DNA of 45,860 nucleotides. Source: Streptomyces acidicola (GTDB lineage Bacteria; Actinomycetota; Actinomycetes; Streptomycetales; Streptomycetaceae). Below are positions 24,066 through 32,415 of the stretch, piece by piece. Below the pieces are notes generated by a model. The model saw only the letters and a program-made list of their open reading frames with translations. It did not search any database and was not told the DNA's origin. Within the stretch, counting starts at the first letter, position 1. The number at the start of each line of letters is the position of its first letter. Where the stretch lies: the NCBI RefSeq assembly GCF_009377235.1, contig NZ_VMNX01000050.1, positions 1-45,860 on the forward strand, read 5' to 3'. A program made the translations under genes and the position numbers.

Positions 24066-24833
24066 ATGAACACCACCGGGCTTCAGGACCGCAGTGTCGT
24101 CGTCACCGGCGCCGGAGGCGGCATCGGCCGGGCCGCGGCTCTGAGGTTCGCCGAGGAGGGCGCGAAGGTCCTCGTCGCGGACCTGAACCCGGAGGGCGCC
24201 CAGGAGACCGTCAAGTCGATCGAGAGCGCCGGGGGCACCGCTCTCGCCGTCATAGGTGACCTGAGCGACCAGACGGTGGTGGACACGGTCGTCGAGCGGG
24301 CCGTCGAGGCCTTCGGCGGGCTGGACGTCCTGGTGAACAACGCCGGGGTCATGGACCGCATGTCCGCCCTCGCGGACGTCGACGACGCCGAGTGGGAGCG
24401 CGTCCTCAGGGTCAACCTGACCGCCCCCTTCCTGCTGACCCGGGCCGCCCTGCCGCACATGCTGGCCGCGGAGCGCGGCTGCATCGTCTTCACCGCCTCC
24501 GAGGCGGGTCTGCGGGGCAGCGCCGCCGGTGCCGCTTACACCGCCTCCAAGCACGGTGTGATCGGCCTGGTGAAGAACCTCGCCGTCATGTACCGCAAGC
24601 AGGGCATCCGCGCCAACGCCATCGCCCCCGGCCCCACCATGACCGGCATCCAGGTCGACGCCGACAACGAGGCCCACGGGCCCGCGGTCGTGGGGCAGTT
24701 CATCGGCGCCAACATCGGCAGGCTCGGCAGCGCCGAGGAGCAGGCCGCCGCGATCGTCTTCCTCGCCTCCGACGCCGCCGCGTTCATCAACGGCGCGGTC
24801 CTGCCCGTCGACGACGGCTGGGCCGCCGTCTGA
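24066..24833 (+). CDS. SDR family NAD(P)-dependent oxidoreductase (SDR-2)
   Basis: A 255-residue classical SDR with VVVTGAGGGIGRAAALRF (cofactor loop), LVADLNPEG (acidic end of beta-2, favouring NAD), LVNNAGVMDR, the catalytic Ser in VFTASEAGL and Tyr/Lys in AAYTASKHGVIG, then ANAIAPGPTMTG. The closing FINGAVLPVDDGW is typical. The ATG follows GAGGAGACAGC. It is divergent from marR paralog 2 and its promoter holds two MarR-like sites, so it is probably induced with the P450 genes. The likely role is oxidation of a secondary alcohol or a related step. Unlike SDR-1 it has intact NNAG and no insertion. Confidence 0.92.
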   Translation: MNTTGLQDRSVVVTGAGGGIGRAAALRFAEEGAKVLVADLNPEGAQETVKSIESAGGTALAVIGDLSDQTVVDTVVERAVEAFGGLDVLVNNAGVMDRMSALADVDDAEWERVLRVNLTAPFLLTRAALPHMLAAERGCIVFTASEAGLRGSAAGAAYTASKHGVIGLVKNLAVMYRKQGIRANAIAPGPTMTGIQVDADNEAHGPAVVGQFIGANIGRLGSAEEQAAAIVFLASDAAAFINGAVLPVDDGWAAV

Positions 24834-24893
24834 CGCACTCCCCTGCCCTGGACACTCCGCCGATGCCGCTGTCGGCTGCGCGGCCACGGCAGT

Positions 24894-24933
24894 GAGGGTC
24901 CCGCCGCCGGCCCAGGCCGGTGACGGGACCCTC
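24894..24933. terminator. Bidirectional terminator between SDR-2 and P450-2
   Basis: GAGGGTCCCG (24894-24903) pairs with CGGGACCCTC (24924-24933), and an inner CCGGCC/GGCCGG (24907-24912, 24915-24920) extends the hairpin. It sits between two convergent genes. Confidence 0.75.
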
Positions 24934-24945
24934 CTCATGGAGCGG

Positions 24946-26178
24946 TCACCAGGCCACCGGTAGTTCGTAGACGCCGTAGACCGCACCGTCGTGCTTGTAG
25001 GGCAACTTCTCCGCCTCGGTGGCCAGCCGCAGCGTGGGGACGCGCCGGTAGAGGGTGCTGTAGACGACCTGGAGCTCCAGCCGGGCCAGCGGCTGGCCCA
25101 GGCACTGGTGCACCCCGAAGCCGAAAGCCACGTGACGGCGGGCGTCGCGTCCCAGGTCGAGGTGGTCCGGGTCGGTGAAGACCTCGGCGTCCCGGTTGGC
25201 GATCTCGTTGGGGAAGACGATCCCTTCGCCCGCGCGGATCACCTCCCCGGCCACCTCGATGTCCTCCAGCGCGACCCGGCGCCGCCCGCTGTGCGTGACG
25301 TTGAGGTAGCGCAGCAGTTCCTCCACGGCCGCGGCGATCGCCTTCGGGTCGTCCGTGTCGCGCAGCCGCGCGAGCTGGTCGGGGTGCTCCAGCAGGGCGA
25401 CCGTGCCGAGGGCGATCATGTTGGCCGTGGTCTCGTGCCCGGCGAGGAGCAGGAGCACGCCCATCTGGGCCGCCTCGTTGCGGGACAGCTCACCGTCCTT
25501 GACCCGGGTCACCAGGCTGGACAGCAGATCGTCGGCGGGGTGGGCCAGCTTCTCGCCCATCAGGTCGTCGAGGTAGGTGAGGAGTGCGCCGTGGGCGGCC
25601 GTCCGCTCTTCGACGGACAGGCTCTGCTTGACCAGGGCGCTGCTGTTGCGCTGGAAGAAGTCGTGATCGTCGTACGGCACTCCGAGCAGTTCGCAGATGA
25701 CCAGTGAGGGCACGGGCAGCGCGAACGCCTGGACCAGGTCGACCGGGTTGGGGCCGGCCAGCATCTCCTCGATCAGATCGTCCACGATCTTCTGCACGGC
25801 CGGGCGCATCGCCTGCACCCGCTTGACGGCGAACGAACCCGTCACCATCCGGCGCAGCCGGGCGTGTTCGGGATCGTCCATGAGGATGAAGCTGATGTTG
25901 TTCCGGCCGTTGCTGGGGGCCGACCTCGGGTAGCCGGGCCGCGTGGCGTCGGCGCTGACCCGGGGGTCGCCCAGCAGGGCGCGCTGATCGGCGTGCCGGG
26001 TGACGAACCAGGGCGTGCTGCCGTCCCAGATGCGGACCCTGGAGAGCGGCTCCTCCTGCTGCTGGGCCTGGAGCCGGGGCGGCGGATCGAACGGGCAGCC
26101 CGCCGCCCGGTCCATCGGAAACGACAGGATCCCGGAGTCGGCCGCGCGGTCTTCCGCCGGGTTCGACGTGATGGTCAT
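24946..26178 (-). CDS. Cytochrome P450, CYP105-like (P450-2)
   Basis: A P450 of about 410 residues closely related to P450-1. The shared layout is CPFDPPP, WDGSTPWFVTRHADQRALLGDPRVS, AGHETTANM in the I-helix, EELLRYL (ExxR) and the haem loop FGFGVHQCLGQPLARLEL. The start is placed at ATG 26178; an ATG at 26190 is also in frame and neither has an ideal ribosome binding site. It follows its own ferredoxin gene by about 110 bases on the same strand and ends at a strong bidirectional terminator. No second reductase gene is present, so the reductase at 19307-20491 may serve both systems. The substrate is unknown. Confidence 0.93.
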   Translation of the reverse strand: MTITSNPAEDRAADSGILSFPMDRAAGCPFDPPPRLQAQQQEEPLSRVRIWDGSTPWFVTRHADQRALLGDPRVSADATRPGYPRSAPSNGRNNISFILMDDPEHARLRRMVTGSFAVKRVQAMRPAVQKIVDDLIEEMLAGPNPVDLVQAFALPVPSLVICELLGVPYDDHDFFQRNSSALVKQSLSVEERTAAHGALLTYLDDLMGEKLAHPADDLLSSLVTRVKDGELSRNEAAQMGVLLLLAGHETTANMIALGTVALLEHPDQLARLRDTDDPKAIAAAVEELLRYLNVTHSGRRRVALEDIEVAGEVIRAGEGIVFPNEIANRDAEVFTDPDHLDLGRDARRHVAFGFGVHQCLGQPLARLELQVVYSTLYRRVPTLRLATEAEKLPYKHDGAVYGVYELPVAW

Positions 26179-26289
26179 CGGTTCACCCATTCCTTGAGCC
26201 CCTGCGGGCTCGTGACGTGTGGTGGGGGGCATGGGGTACGGAGGGGTCGAAAGGCGTCGAGAGGGGTCGGAGCGTGCGCCCGGGACGGC

Positions 26290-26490
26290 TCAGGTGTCCT
26301 CGTGCACGGCGATGGCACTGGCGGGGCACATGTCGGAGGCCTCACGGACCGCCGCCCGCAGGTGCTCCGGGGGTTCCTCGTCGAGGAGGACGACGATGCC
26401 GTCCTCCTCCCGCTGATCGAACACTTCCGGTACGAGCAGCACGCAATTGCCGGCGCCGCAGCATTTGTTCTGGTCGGCGGTTACTTTCAT
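26290..26490 (-). CDS. [3Fe-4S] ferredoxin (P450 partner 2)
   Basis: A 66-residue ferredoxin homologous to the one at 20488-20685, sharing PEVFDQRE and DG at the same positions. Cluster cysteines are Cys10 and Cys16 in CCGAGNC and Cys55 in MCPASAI. Cys11 is an extra, non-standard cysteine and position 13 is Ala, so a [3Fe-4S] cluster is expected. The ATG at 26490 follows AGGGAGAAG; the upstream in-frame ATG at 26532 adds a basic stretch without family similarity. It precedes P450-2 on the same strand and is presumably its direct electron donor. Confidence 0.9.
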   Translation of the reverse strand: MKVTADQNKCCGAGNCVLLVPEVFDQREEDGIVVLLDEEPPEHLRAAVREASDMCPASAIAVHEDT

Positions 26491-26608
26491 GGTCGCTTCT
26501 CCCTGTCCGCGGGCTTTCTTTCGGGGCCGCAACGGGTCGAGTCGCGTGTGAGGAAGTGTCAGGAATTCGGTTCAGGGATGGGGTCGGGTCCGGTCGGGAC
26601 TCCGGGAC

Positions 26609-26630
26609 TCCGGGGCGGCGGAGCCCCGGA
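26609..26630 (-). terminator. Hairpin after tetR, before ferredoxin 2
   Basis: TCCGGGGC (26609-26616) and GCCCCGGA (26623-26630) form a perfect 8-bp stem with a 6-base loop. It lies just beyond the TetR stop and likely separates the P450-3/tetR unit from the ferredoxin/P450-2 unit. Confidence 0.55.
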
Positions 26631-26635
26631 CGTCG

Positions 26636-27310
26636 TCATGGGCGGTGCGTCACCGGGGCCAGCCACAGGCCCAGGATGGCGTCGACGAGGCCGGTGGCGG
26701 TGTCCTGCCAGCTGGCCCGGGGCGTAGGAGTGCCTTCGGCGAGGGCCCGTTCGCGTTCGGCGCACATGTGCACTATGAGCTGGCGGGCCATGGCGCCGCG
26801 CTCGGCGTGAACCTCGGGAGGCAGGTCGGGCAGCCGCCGGTTCACCTCGTCGACGATCTGCCGCAGGGACGCGGAGGCGAGGGACTCCTCGACGAGGATC
26901 CGGTGGAGCGCCGGGTCGGTCATCACCTGGGCGCAGAACCGCGCGTACCACGTGGGGCTGCCGAGGGCCGCCAGGTGCTCGGGTATCGGCCGCACCAGAC
27001 AGTCCACCCAGTCCCGTACGTCGCTGGAGTCGCGGGTCGCGGTCAGCAGCCGCGCGCGGATCTCCTCGATCTGCTCGGCATGTCTTCGTGCGACGGCGCG
27101 GACCAGGTCGGCCTTGGTGCCGAAGTGGTAGCCGACCGCGGCGTTGTTGCCCTGGCCGGCGGCCTCGCTGACCTGACGGTTCGACACGGCGTACACACCG
27201 TGCTCGGCGAACAGCCGCTCCGCCGCGGTGAGGATGAGCTCCCGCGTGACACCGGCCCGCTCCGCCCGTACCGTCCTGTCCGCCCTCACCGTCCGGTCCG
27301 CCACGGTCAC
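26636..27310 (-). CDS. TetR family transcriptional regulator
   Basis: A TetR regulator of about 224 residues. The N-terminal helix-turn-helix runs LILTAAERLFAEHG, then VSNRQVSEAAG and NNAAVGYHFGTKADLVRAV. A C-terminal ligand-binding and dimerisation domain follows, ending LVDAILGLWLAPV. No ATG is available: the frame must begin at a GTG, and the one at 27310 forms a GTGA overlap with the P450-3 stop, indicating translational coupling. GTG 27313 or 27304 are alternatives. The first 25 residues are a basic repeat-like stretch (RTVRADRTVRAE). Coupling to P450-3 suggests it controls that gene or a nearby unit in response to the P450 substrate or product. Confidence 0.88.
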   Translation of the reverse strand: MTVADRTVRADRTVRAERAGVTRELILTAAERLFAEHGVYAVSNRQVSEAAGQGNNAAVGYHFGTKADLVRAVARRHAEQIEEIRARLLTATRDSSDVRDWVDCLVRPIPEHLAALGSPTWYARFCAQVMTDPALHRILVEESLASASLRQIVDEVNRRLPDLPPEVHAERGAMARQLIVHMCAERERALAEGTPTPRASWQDTATGLVDAILGLWLAPVTHRP

Positions 27311-28527
27311 CACCGCACCGGGACTTCGCTCAGGCCCCCGACGGCGAGTCCCTCGAGCCGCCGCAGGTCCTCGGCCGGGACGGCGAGGTCCAGCGAGGGA
27401 AGACGGCGCAACAGCACATCGAGGGTGGTCTGCAGTTCCGTGCGGGCCAGGGCCTGACCGAGGCAGGAGTGCGGGCCGACGCCGAACGCCAGATGGGGGT
27501 TCGGGCTGCGGCCGAGCGTCATCTCCTCGGCGCCGTCGAAGGCGGTCTCGTCCCGGTTGGCGGCGGCCATGCTGCACACCACGGTCGTGCCGGCCGGCAG
27601 GACCGTGCCGGAGACCTCGATGTCCTCGCCGATGTACCGGGGCATCCCGACGCCGGCGTTGGCGTCGAAGCGCAGGGCCTCCTCCACCGCGGACCGGACC
27701 AGCAACGGGTCGGCCAGCAGGCTCTCCCAGCGCTGCCGGTCGGACAGCAGCATGGCCACCATCTTCCCGATCATGTTCGCGGTGGTCTCGTGCCCGGCGA
27801 CCAGCAGGCCCTGGCCGGTGGCCACGAGTTCGCGGTCGCTGAGCCGGTAGCCGTCGGGCGCGGTGGCGGTGGTGAGTTCACTGAGCAGGTCGTCGCTCGG
27901 GGCCTTCCGCTTCGCGGCCACATGGGTGGCCATGTAGTCGGTGAACTCCGCCTGGGCCGCGTCGACCTCGTCCTGCCGGTAGCGGGTCAGGTTGAGCATG
28001 GTGTCGGACCAGTACGAGAACCGGTCGCGGTCGGAGTCCGGTACGCCGAGCAGGTCGCAGATCACCCACACCGGCAGCGGGAAGGCCAGGTGCGCCTTGA
28101 GGTCCGCGGGACGGCCGTGCTCCAGCATGCCGTCGATGAGCTGGTCGGCCATGGCGTCGATCCTGGGGCGCAGGGCGGCCATGCGCTTGGCGGTGAACCA
28201 CTTGCTCACCATCCGGCGCCACCGCTGGTGTTCCTCACCGCTCTGCGGGAGCGCCGTGGACAGCTCGCTGTTGAACACGCCGCCCGAGTCACTGTCCGAG
28301 AACCGCGCCGCGCCCTCTGCGTTCAGCTGCCTGCTGAAGCGGGCGTCGGCCAGCACCTGTCTGACGTCCTCGTAGCGCGTCAGCAGCGAGGCCTCGTCCC
28401 CGCTGGGCAGTGTCACCCGCGCGACGGGGCACTGCCCGCGCAGTTCGGCCCATTCCGCGGGGGCGGCCAGGGCCGTCGCCCCGGTCATGGGGTAGCTGGG
28501 CGGCTGGTCGCCGTCGCTCGGACTCAT
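27307..28527 (-). CDS. Cytochrome P450 (P450-3)
   Basis: A 406-residue bacterial P450 of a different subfamily from P450-1 and P450-2. Motifs are VAGHETTANMIG (I-helix), EEALRFD (ExxR), GMPRYIGEDIEVSG and the haem loop FGVGPHSCLGQALARTEL. The N-terminus (PAEWAELRGQCPVARVTLPSG) and ADARFSRQLN are common in actinobacterial P450s; I do not assign a CYP family. The ATG at 28527 follows AGGAGG with 5 bases between. It is coupled to tetR and has no ferredoxin of its own, so it probably shares one of the two nearby. A MarR operator-like sequence (28581-28606) lies 54-79 bases upstream of the start. Confidence 0.93.
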   Translation of the reverse strand: MSPSDGDQPPSYPMTGATALAAPAEWAELRGQCPVARVTLPSGDEASLLTRYEDVRQVLADARFSRQLNAEGAARFSDSDSGGVFNSELSTALPQSGEEHQRWRRMVSKWFTAKRMAALRPRIDAMADQLIDGMLEHGRPADLKAHLAFPLPVWVICDLLGVPDSDRDRFSYWSDTMLNLTRYRQDEVDAAQAEFTDYMATHVAAKRKAPSDDLLSELTTATAPDGYRLSDRELVATGQGLLVAGHETTANMIGKMVAMLLSDRQRWESLLADPLLVRSAVEEALRFDANAGVGMPRYIGEDIEVSGTVLPAGTTVVCSMAAANRDETAFDGAEEMTLGRSPNPHLAFGVGPHSCLGQALARTELQTTLDVLLRRLPSLDLAVPAEDLRRLEGLAVGGLSEVPVRW

Positions 28528-28884
28528 CGCGTCCTCCTGTGATCCGGTGGTCGCTACGAGCCCAGGCAATCCCACCCGCCTCAGCCAAGTCAAGCAACTG
28601 ACTTAAAACGTGCCGAGTTCCAGCCAAGGGGGCGAGGTACGGCGACCAGCCGCACTGCGCACTGTTCAGACACGTCCCCACCTCCGACACAGATCGCCCA
28701 CGACAGACGCCGAGATCCCGCAGTACACCGAATCAACCGGAACAGAACTCGCCGGAAGCGTTGACGTGGTCGCACTCCAAATCTATCTTCTGGTCGATCT
28801 TCCGTACGGCGTTCGACATTTCGAACGATCTGTGACCCTGCCCGGCACCGCCCGTCCCCACCCCCGCGCAGAGACGAGGAACGC
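28528..28884. promoter_or_regulatory. Divergent promoter region between P450-3 and GH127 gene
   Basis: This 357-base gap holds no gene. TCAGCCAAGTCAAGCAA (28581-28597) matches 13 of 17 bases of the MarR-type site at 23903-23919 and runs into CTGACTTAA. It lies in the P450-3 promoter. CGTTCG (28810-28815) and CGAACG (28822-28827) form an inverted repeat with a 6-base spacer near the GH127 promoter. GAGGA at 28876-28880 is the GH127 ribosome binding site. Confidence 0.5.
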
Positions 28885-31692
28885 ATGGCACCGGCCCTCC
28901 CCAGACGAACCCTCCTCCAGGCCGCGCTGCTCGGCACGGCGGCACCGGCGATGACGTACGCCGCCACCGGACGGGCAGCCGCGGCCACGGTGCCGGCGCC
29001 GTCCGCCTGGACCCTGCGGCCGTTCGAACTGAAGGACGTCGAGCTGGGCCCGGGCGTCTTCGCCGCCAAGCGCCGGCTGATGCTCGACCACGGGCGTGGT
29101 TACGACGTGAACCGGCTGCTCCAGGTCTTCCGCGCGGGCGCCGGGCTCTCCACGGGCGGCGCCGTGGCCCCCGGCGGCTGGGAAGGGCTGGACGGCGAGG
29201 CCAACGGCAATCTGCGCGGCCACTACACCGGCCACTTCCTCACCATGCTGTCGCAGTCCTACGCGTCCACGGGGGACCAGGCGTACGCCGACAAGATCCG
29301 GACCATGGTCGGTGCCCTGACCGAGGTACGTGACGCGCTGCGCCGCGACCCACGCGTGCTCAGCGTGACCGGACGGTTCGGTACCGCCCACGAGAACGTC
29401 CGGGGCTCGTACCAGTACATCGACCTGCGGGCCGCGGTGCTCGGCGGTGCGCCGGCGATCACCCTGTCTGCCTGGGTGAAGCCCACGCACGACGCCAACT
29501 GGACCCGGGTCTTCGACTTCGGCGACAACACCACCCGCTACCTGTATCTGGCCGCCCGCAACGGCAGTGGCGTACCGCGCTTCGCCATCACGACCGGCGG
29601 ACCCGGCGGCGAGCAGGCACTCAACGGCACCGCCGCACTCCCGCTCGACCGGTGGAGCCATCTGGCGGTGACGATCAGCGGCAGCACCGGCACGCTGTAC
29701 GTCAACGGCGCGGCCGTCGCCCGGAACACGTCGATGACCCTCAACCCGGCGGCGCTGGGCACCCTGAGAAACAACTGGCTGGGCCGCTCCAACTTCTCGG
29801 CCGACCCGGTGTTCGCGGGCGCCCTCGACGAGTTCAACATCTGGTCACGAGCCCTGACCGCCGCCGAGATCACGGCGCTCCAGAACGACCCGGCCTCCGC
29901 GACCCCGGCCGGCCGGGGCGACCTGGCGTCGTACGACTTCTCCGAGACCACCGGCGGCACCTTCGCGGACGCCTCCGGCCGAGGCCTCACCGCCACCCTG
30001 CGCCGCACCTGGGGCGGGCCGAGCCATCCCGGGTTCCTCGCCGCGTACCCGGAGACCCAGTTCATCGAGCTGGAGTCGATGACCAGCGGCGACTACACCA
30101 AGGTGTGGGCGCCGTACTACACCGCGCACAAGATCCTCAAGGGCCTGCTGGACGCCCACCTCGCCACGGACGACGACCGGGCGCTCGACCTCGCGTCCGG
30201 CATGTGCGACTGGATGCACTCCCAGCTGTCCAAGCTGCCCGACGCCACCCTGCAGCGGATGTGGGGCATCTTCTCCAGCGGCGAGTTCGGCGGCATCGTC
30301 GAGACGATCGTCGACCTGCACTCGATCACCGGCAGGGCCGAACACCTCGCGCTGGCCAAGCTGTTCGACCTCGACAGGCTCATCGACGCCTGCGCCGCGA
30401 ACACCGACACGCTCGACGGCCTGCACGCCAACCAGCACATCCCGATCTTCACCGGCTACGTCCGGTTGTACGACGCGACGGGCGAGACCCGCTATCTCAC
30501 CGCCGCGAAGAACTTCTGGGGCATGGTCGTCCCGCACCGCATGTACGGCATCGGCGGGACGAGCACGGCCGAGTTCTGGAAGGCCCGCGGGGTCATCGCG
30601 GGCACGATCAGCGACACCAACGCCGAGTCCTGCTGCGCGTACAACATGCTCAAGCTGAGCCGGATGCTGTTCTTCCACGACCAGGACCCGAAGTACATGG
30701 ACTACTACGAGCGGGCCCTGTACAACCAGGTCCTCGGCTCGAAGCAGGACAAGGCGGACGCGGAGAAGCCGCTCGTCACGTACTTCATCGGCCTCAGGCC
30801 CGGGCACGTGCGCGACTACACCCCCAAGCAGGGCACGACCTGCTGCGAGGGCACCGGCATGGAAAGCGCCACGAAGTACCAGGACTCGGTGTACTTCAAG
30901 AAGGCCGACAGCAGCGCGCTGTACGTCAACCTGTACAGCCCCTCCACCCTGACCTGGTCCGAGAAGGGCGTCACCGTCACACAGACCACGGACTACCCGA
31001 GGGAACAGGGCTCCACGCTCACCGTCGGCGGCGGCAGCGCGGCCTTCGAGCTGAAGCTGCGCGTGCCGTCGTGGGCGACGAGCGGCTTCCGGGTGACCGT
31101 CAACGGCAGCGCGGTCAGCGGCACTCCGGCCGCGGGCAGCTACTTCACCGTCCCCTCCCGGACCTGGCGCAGCGGCGACACCATACGCGTCACCGTCCCG
31201 TTCCGGCTGCGGGTCGAGAAGGCGCTCGACGACCCGTCCCTGCAGACGCTGTTCTACGGTCCGGTCAACCTGGTCGGCCGCGACGCGAGCACCAGCCATC
31301 TCCAGGTCGGGCTGTACGGCAACGCGGCGCTCTCCGGCGACCTGCTGCCCTCGCTCACCCCCGTGCCGGGCAGGCCGCTCCACTACACGCTGAACGGTGT
31401 CGAGTTCGCCCCCTTCCACGAGGGCACCGAGGACCCGACGCACGCGTACGTCCGGCGCTCCGAGCCCAAGGTCGTCTTCGGGAACACCGACTCCGAGGTC
31501 GCCAACCCGGCGAAGCCCGACGGTACGACGCTCCTGGACGAGATCTGGGCGGGGGCGCCGTTCGCCAACAAGGGGGCACTGGTGACACGGGTGCGGTCGA
31601 CGGTGAACTCGTGGGTGTCGGCGGGCCTGCTCTCCCAGGTCGACGGACAGAAGGTGGTCACCACGGCGCAGAACGCGAGGTACGTGGACTGA
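28885..31692 (+). CDS. Tat-exported GH127/DUF1680-like glycoside hydrolase with inserted LamG domain
   Basis: A 935-residue secreted enzyme of the beta-L-arabinofuranosidase (GH127/DUF1680) type. The N-terminus LPRRTLLQAALLG and a following Ala-rich segment look like a twin-arginine signal. The catalytic (alpha/alpha)6 domain begins near residue 40 and is interrupted at about 155-378 by a Concanavalin A/LamG-like domain (ITLSAWVKPTHDANWTRVF, YVNGAAVARN, GALDEFNIWSRALTAAEI). It resumes at HPGFLAAYPETQFIELESM. The zinc and nucleophile site is visible as Glu581/Cys583 in ESCCAYN and Cys653/Cys654 in TTCCEGTGME. A C-terminal beta domain follows. It probably cleaves arabinose-containing or similar polysaccharide outside the cell. 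The inserted domain may bind substrate. Confidence 0.88.
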   Translation: MAPALPRRTLLQAALLGTAAPAMTYAATGRAAAATVPAPSAWTLRPFELKDVELGPGVFAAKRRLMLDHGRGYDVNRLLQVFRAGAGLSTGGAVAPGGWEGLDGEANGNLRGHYTGHFLTMLSQSYASTGDQAYADKIRTMVGALTEVRDALRRDPRVLSVTGRFGTAHENVRGSYQYIDLRAAVLGGAPAITLSAWVKPTHDANWTRVFDFGDNTTRYLYLAARNGSGVPRFAITTGGPGGEQALNGTAALPLDRWSHLAVTISGSTGTLYVNGAAVARNTSMTLNPAALGTLRNNWLGRSNFSADPVFAGALDEFNIWSRALTAAEITALQNDPASATPAGRGDLASYDFSETTGGTFADASGRGLTATLRRTWGGPSHPGFLAAYPETQFIELESMTSGDYTKVWAPYYTAHKILKGLLDAHLATDDDRALDLASGMCDWMHSQLSKLPDATLQRMWGIFSSGEFGGIVETIVDLHSITGRAEHLALAKLFDLDRLIDACAANTDTLDGLHANQHIPIFTGYVRLYDATGETRYLTAAKNFWGMVVPHRMYGIGGTSTAEFWKARGVIAGTISDTNAESCCAYNMLKLSRMLFFHDQDPKYMDYYERALYNQVLGSKQDKADAEKPLVTYFIGLRPGHVRDYTPKQGTTCCEGTGMESATKYQDSVYFKKADSSALYVNLYSPSTLTWSEKGVTVTQTTDYPREQGSTLTVGGGSAAFELKLRVPSWATSGFRVTVNGSAVSGTPAAGSYFTVPSRTWRSGDTIRVTVPFRLRVEKALDDPSLQTLFYGPVNLVGRDASTSHLQVGLYGNAALSGDLLPSLTPVPGRPLHYTLNGVEFAPFHEGTEDPTHAYVRRSEPKVVFGNTDSEVANPAKPDGTTLLDEIWAGAPFANKGALVTRVRSTVNSWVSAGLLSQVDGQKVVTTAQNARYVD

Positions 31693-31775
31693 CGGCGGAT
31701 CGTGGGGGATCGGGCGCGCGTGCTGCTCCGGGGGGGCCGGTGCACTCGGCGCCCGTGGCTCCCTGTAATGATTCG

Positions 31776-31805
31776 CCTGCCCATTCCGATCACCTGCAGG
31801 GCAGG
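31776..31805 (+). terminator. Possible hairpin downstream of GH127 gene
   Basis: CCTGCCC (31776-31782) and GGGCAGG (31799-31805) are perfectly complementary with 16 bases between them. It lies about 85 bases after the GH127 stop. No U-tract is present and the pairing may be weak. Confidence 0.35.
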
Positions 31806-31871
31806 GGGGCTCCTCCGGCAGCTCAGGCACCGGAACCGGCTGCGAAGACGGGTACTGACAGGCCCCCCACC

Positions 31872-32342
31872 TTCGCCGTCCAGTTCCTGAACCCGGCAGG
31901 CCGCGACTTCTTCCCCGAGTGGGACGCGTTGCCGACATCTGGACTGTGCCTGACCCTTCCGGGTCGGGCACACCCTGGGATTGCCGCCCCGCCGGACGCT
32001 GAGCCGGTCACCTCGGCTTAGCGTCTCTGGAACTCTTAAGGATCCTGGGTTACCGCCGGGCTGATCGGCGAACTGGTCACCCGCAGCGACGAGTTCCGTA
32101 CGGCCTGGGCCAAGCACAATGTGCGCCTGCACCTCACCGGCAGCAAGTCCTTCCGCCACCCGGAAGTCGGTGACATCACCCTCGACTTCGACGCGATGGC
32201 GCTGCCCGCGCATCCGGGGCTGACCCTCACCGCCTACAGCGCGGAACCCGGCACGCCCGCCCACGACGCCCTTCAGCTGCTGTCCGCCTGGGCCGCCACC
32301 GAGGACGCCGGGACGGCGACCGTCACTGACGGCCACCGCTGA
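31872..32342 (+). pseudogene. Remnant of an XRE-family regulator with MmyB-like ligand-binding domain
   Basis: Two blocks in the same frame resemble the MmyB-like C-terminal domain of actinobacterial XRE regulators. Block A (31872-31928) reads FAVQFLNPAGRDFFPEWDA. Block B (32052-32342) contains LIGELVTRSDEF, WAKHNVRLHLTG and GLTLTAYSAEPGTP before a TGA. Between them lie a TAG (32019) and a TAA (32037) and about 17 more codons than intact homologs should have. The N-terminal helix-turn-helix is absent. A short internal ORF from GTG 32121 exists but encodes only half a domain. The gene is decayed. A 10-bp hairpin (31947-31970) falls inside the disrupted segment. Confidence 0.75.
31947..31970. 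repeat. Hairpin inside the MmyB-type pseudogene
   Basis: TGCCTGACCC (31947-31956) pairs with GGGTCGGGCA (31961-31970) around a TTCC tetraloop, with one G-T pair. It lies in the segment that interrupts the two recognisable blocks, so it may be part of inserted DNA. Confidence 0.5.
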
Positions 32343-32415
32343 AGCATGCGTCTCCACCCGGTGAGCGCGAGAAACGACCGTGCGACCGTGCGTGCGACCG
32401 GAAGTACGATTACCC

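Noticed and set aside
14799..28527. Pentalenolactone- or other terpene-type biosynthetic cluster
   Set aside because: A BVMO, SDR and P450 are present, but no terpene synthase, prenyltransferase or 2-oxoglutarate oxygenase is found in the window.
32121..32342. A functional small gene starting at GTG 32121
   Set aside because: The product is only the end of an MmyB-like domain and the missing parts are visible upstream, so it is a remnant.
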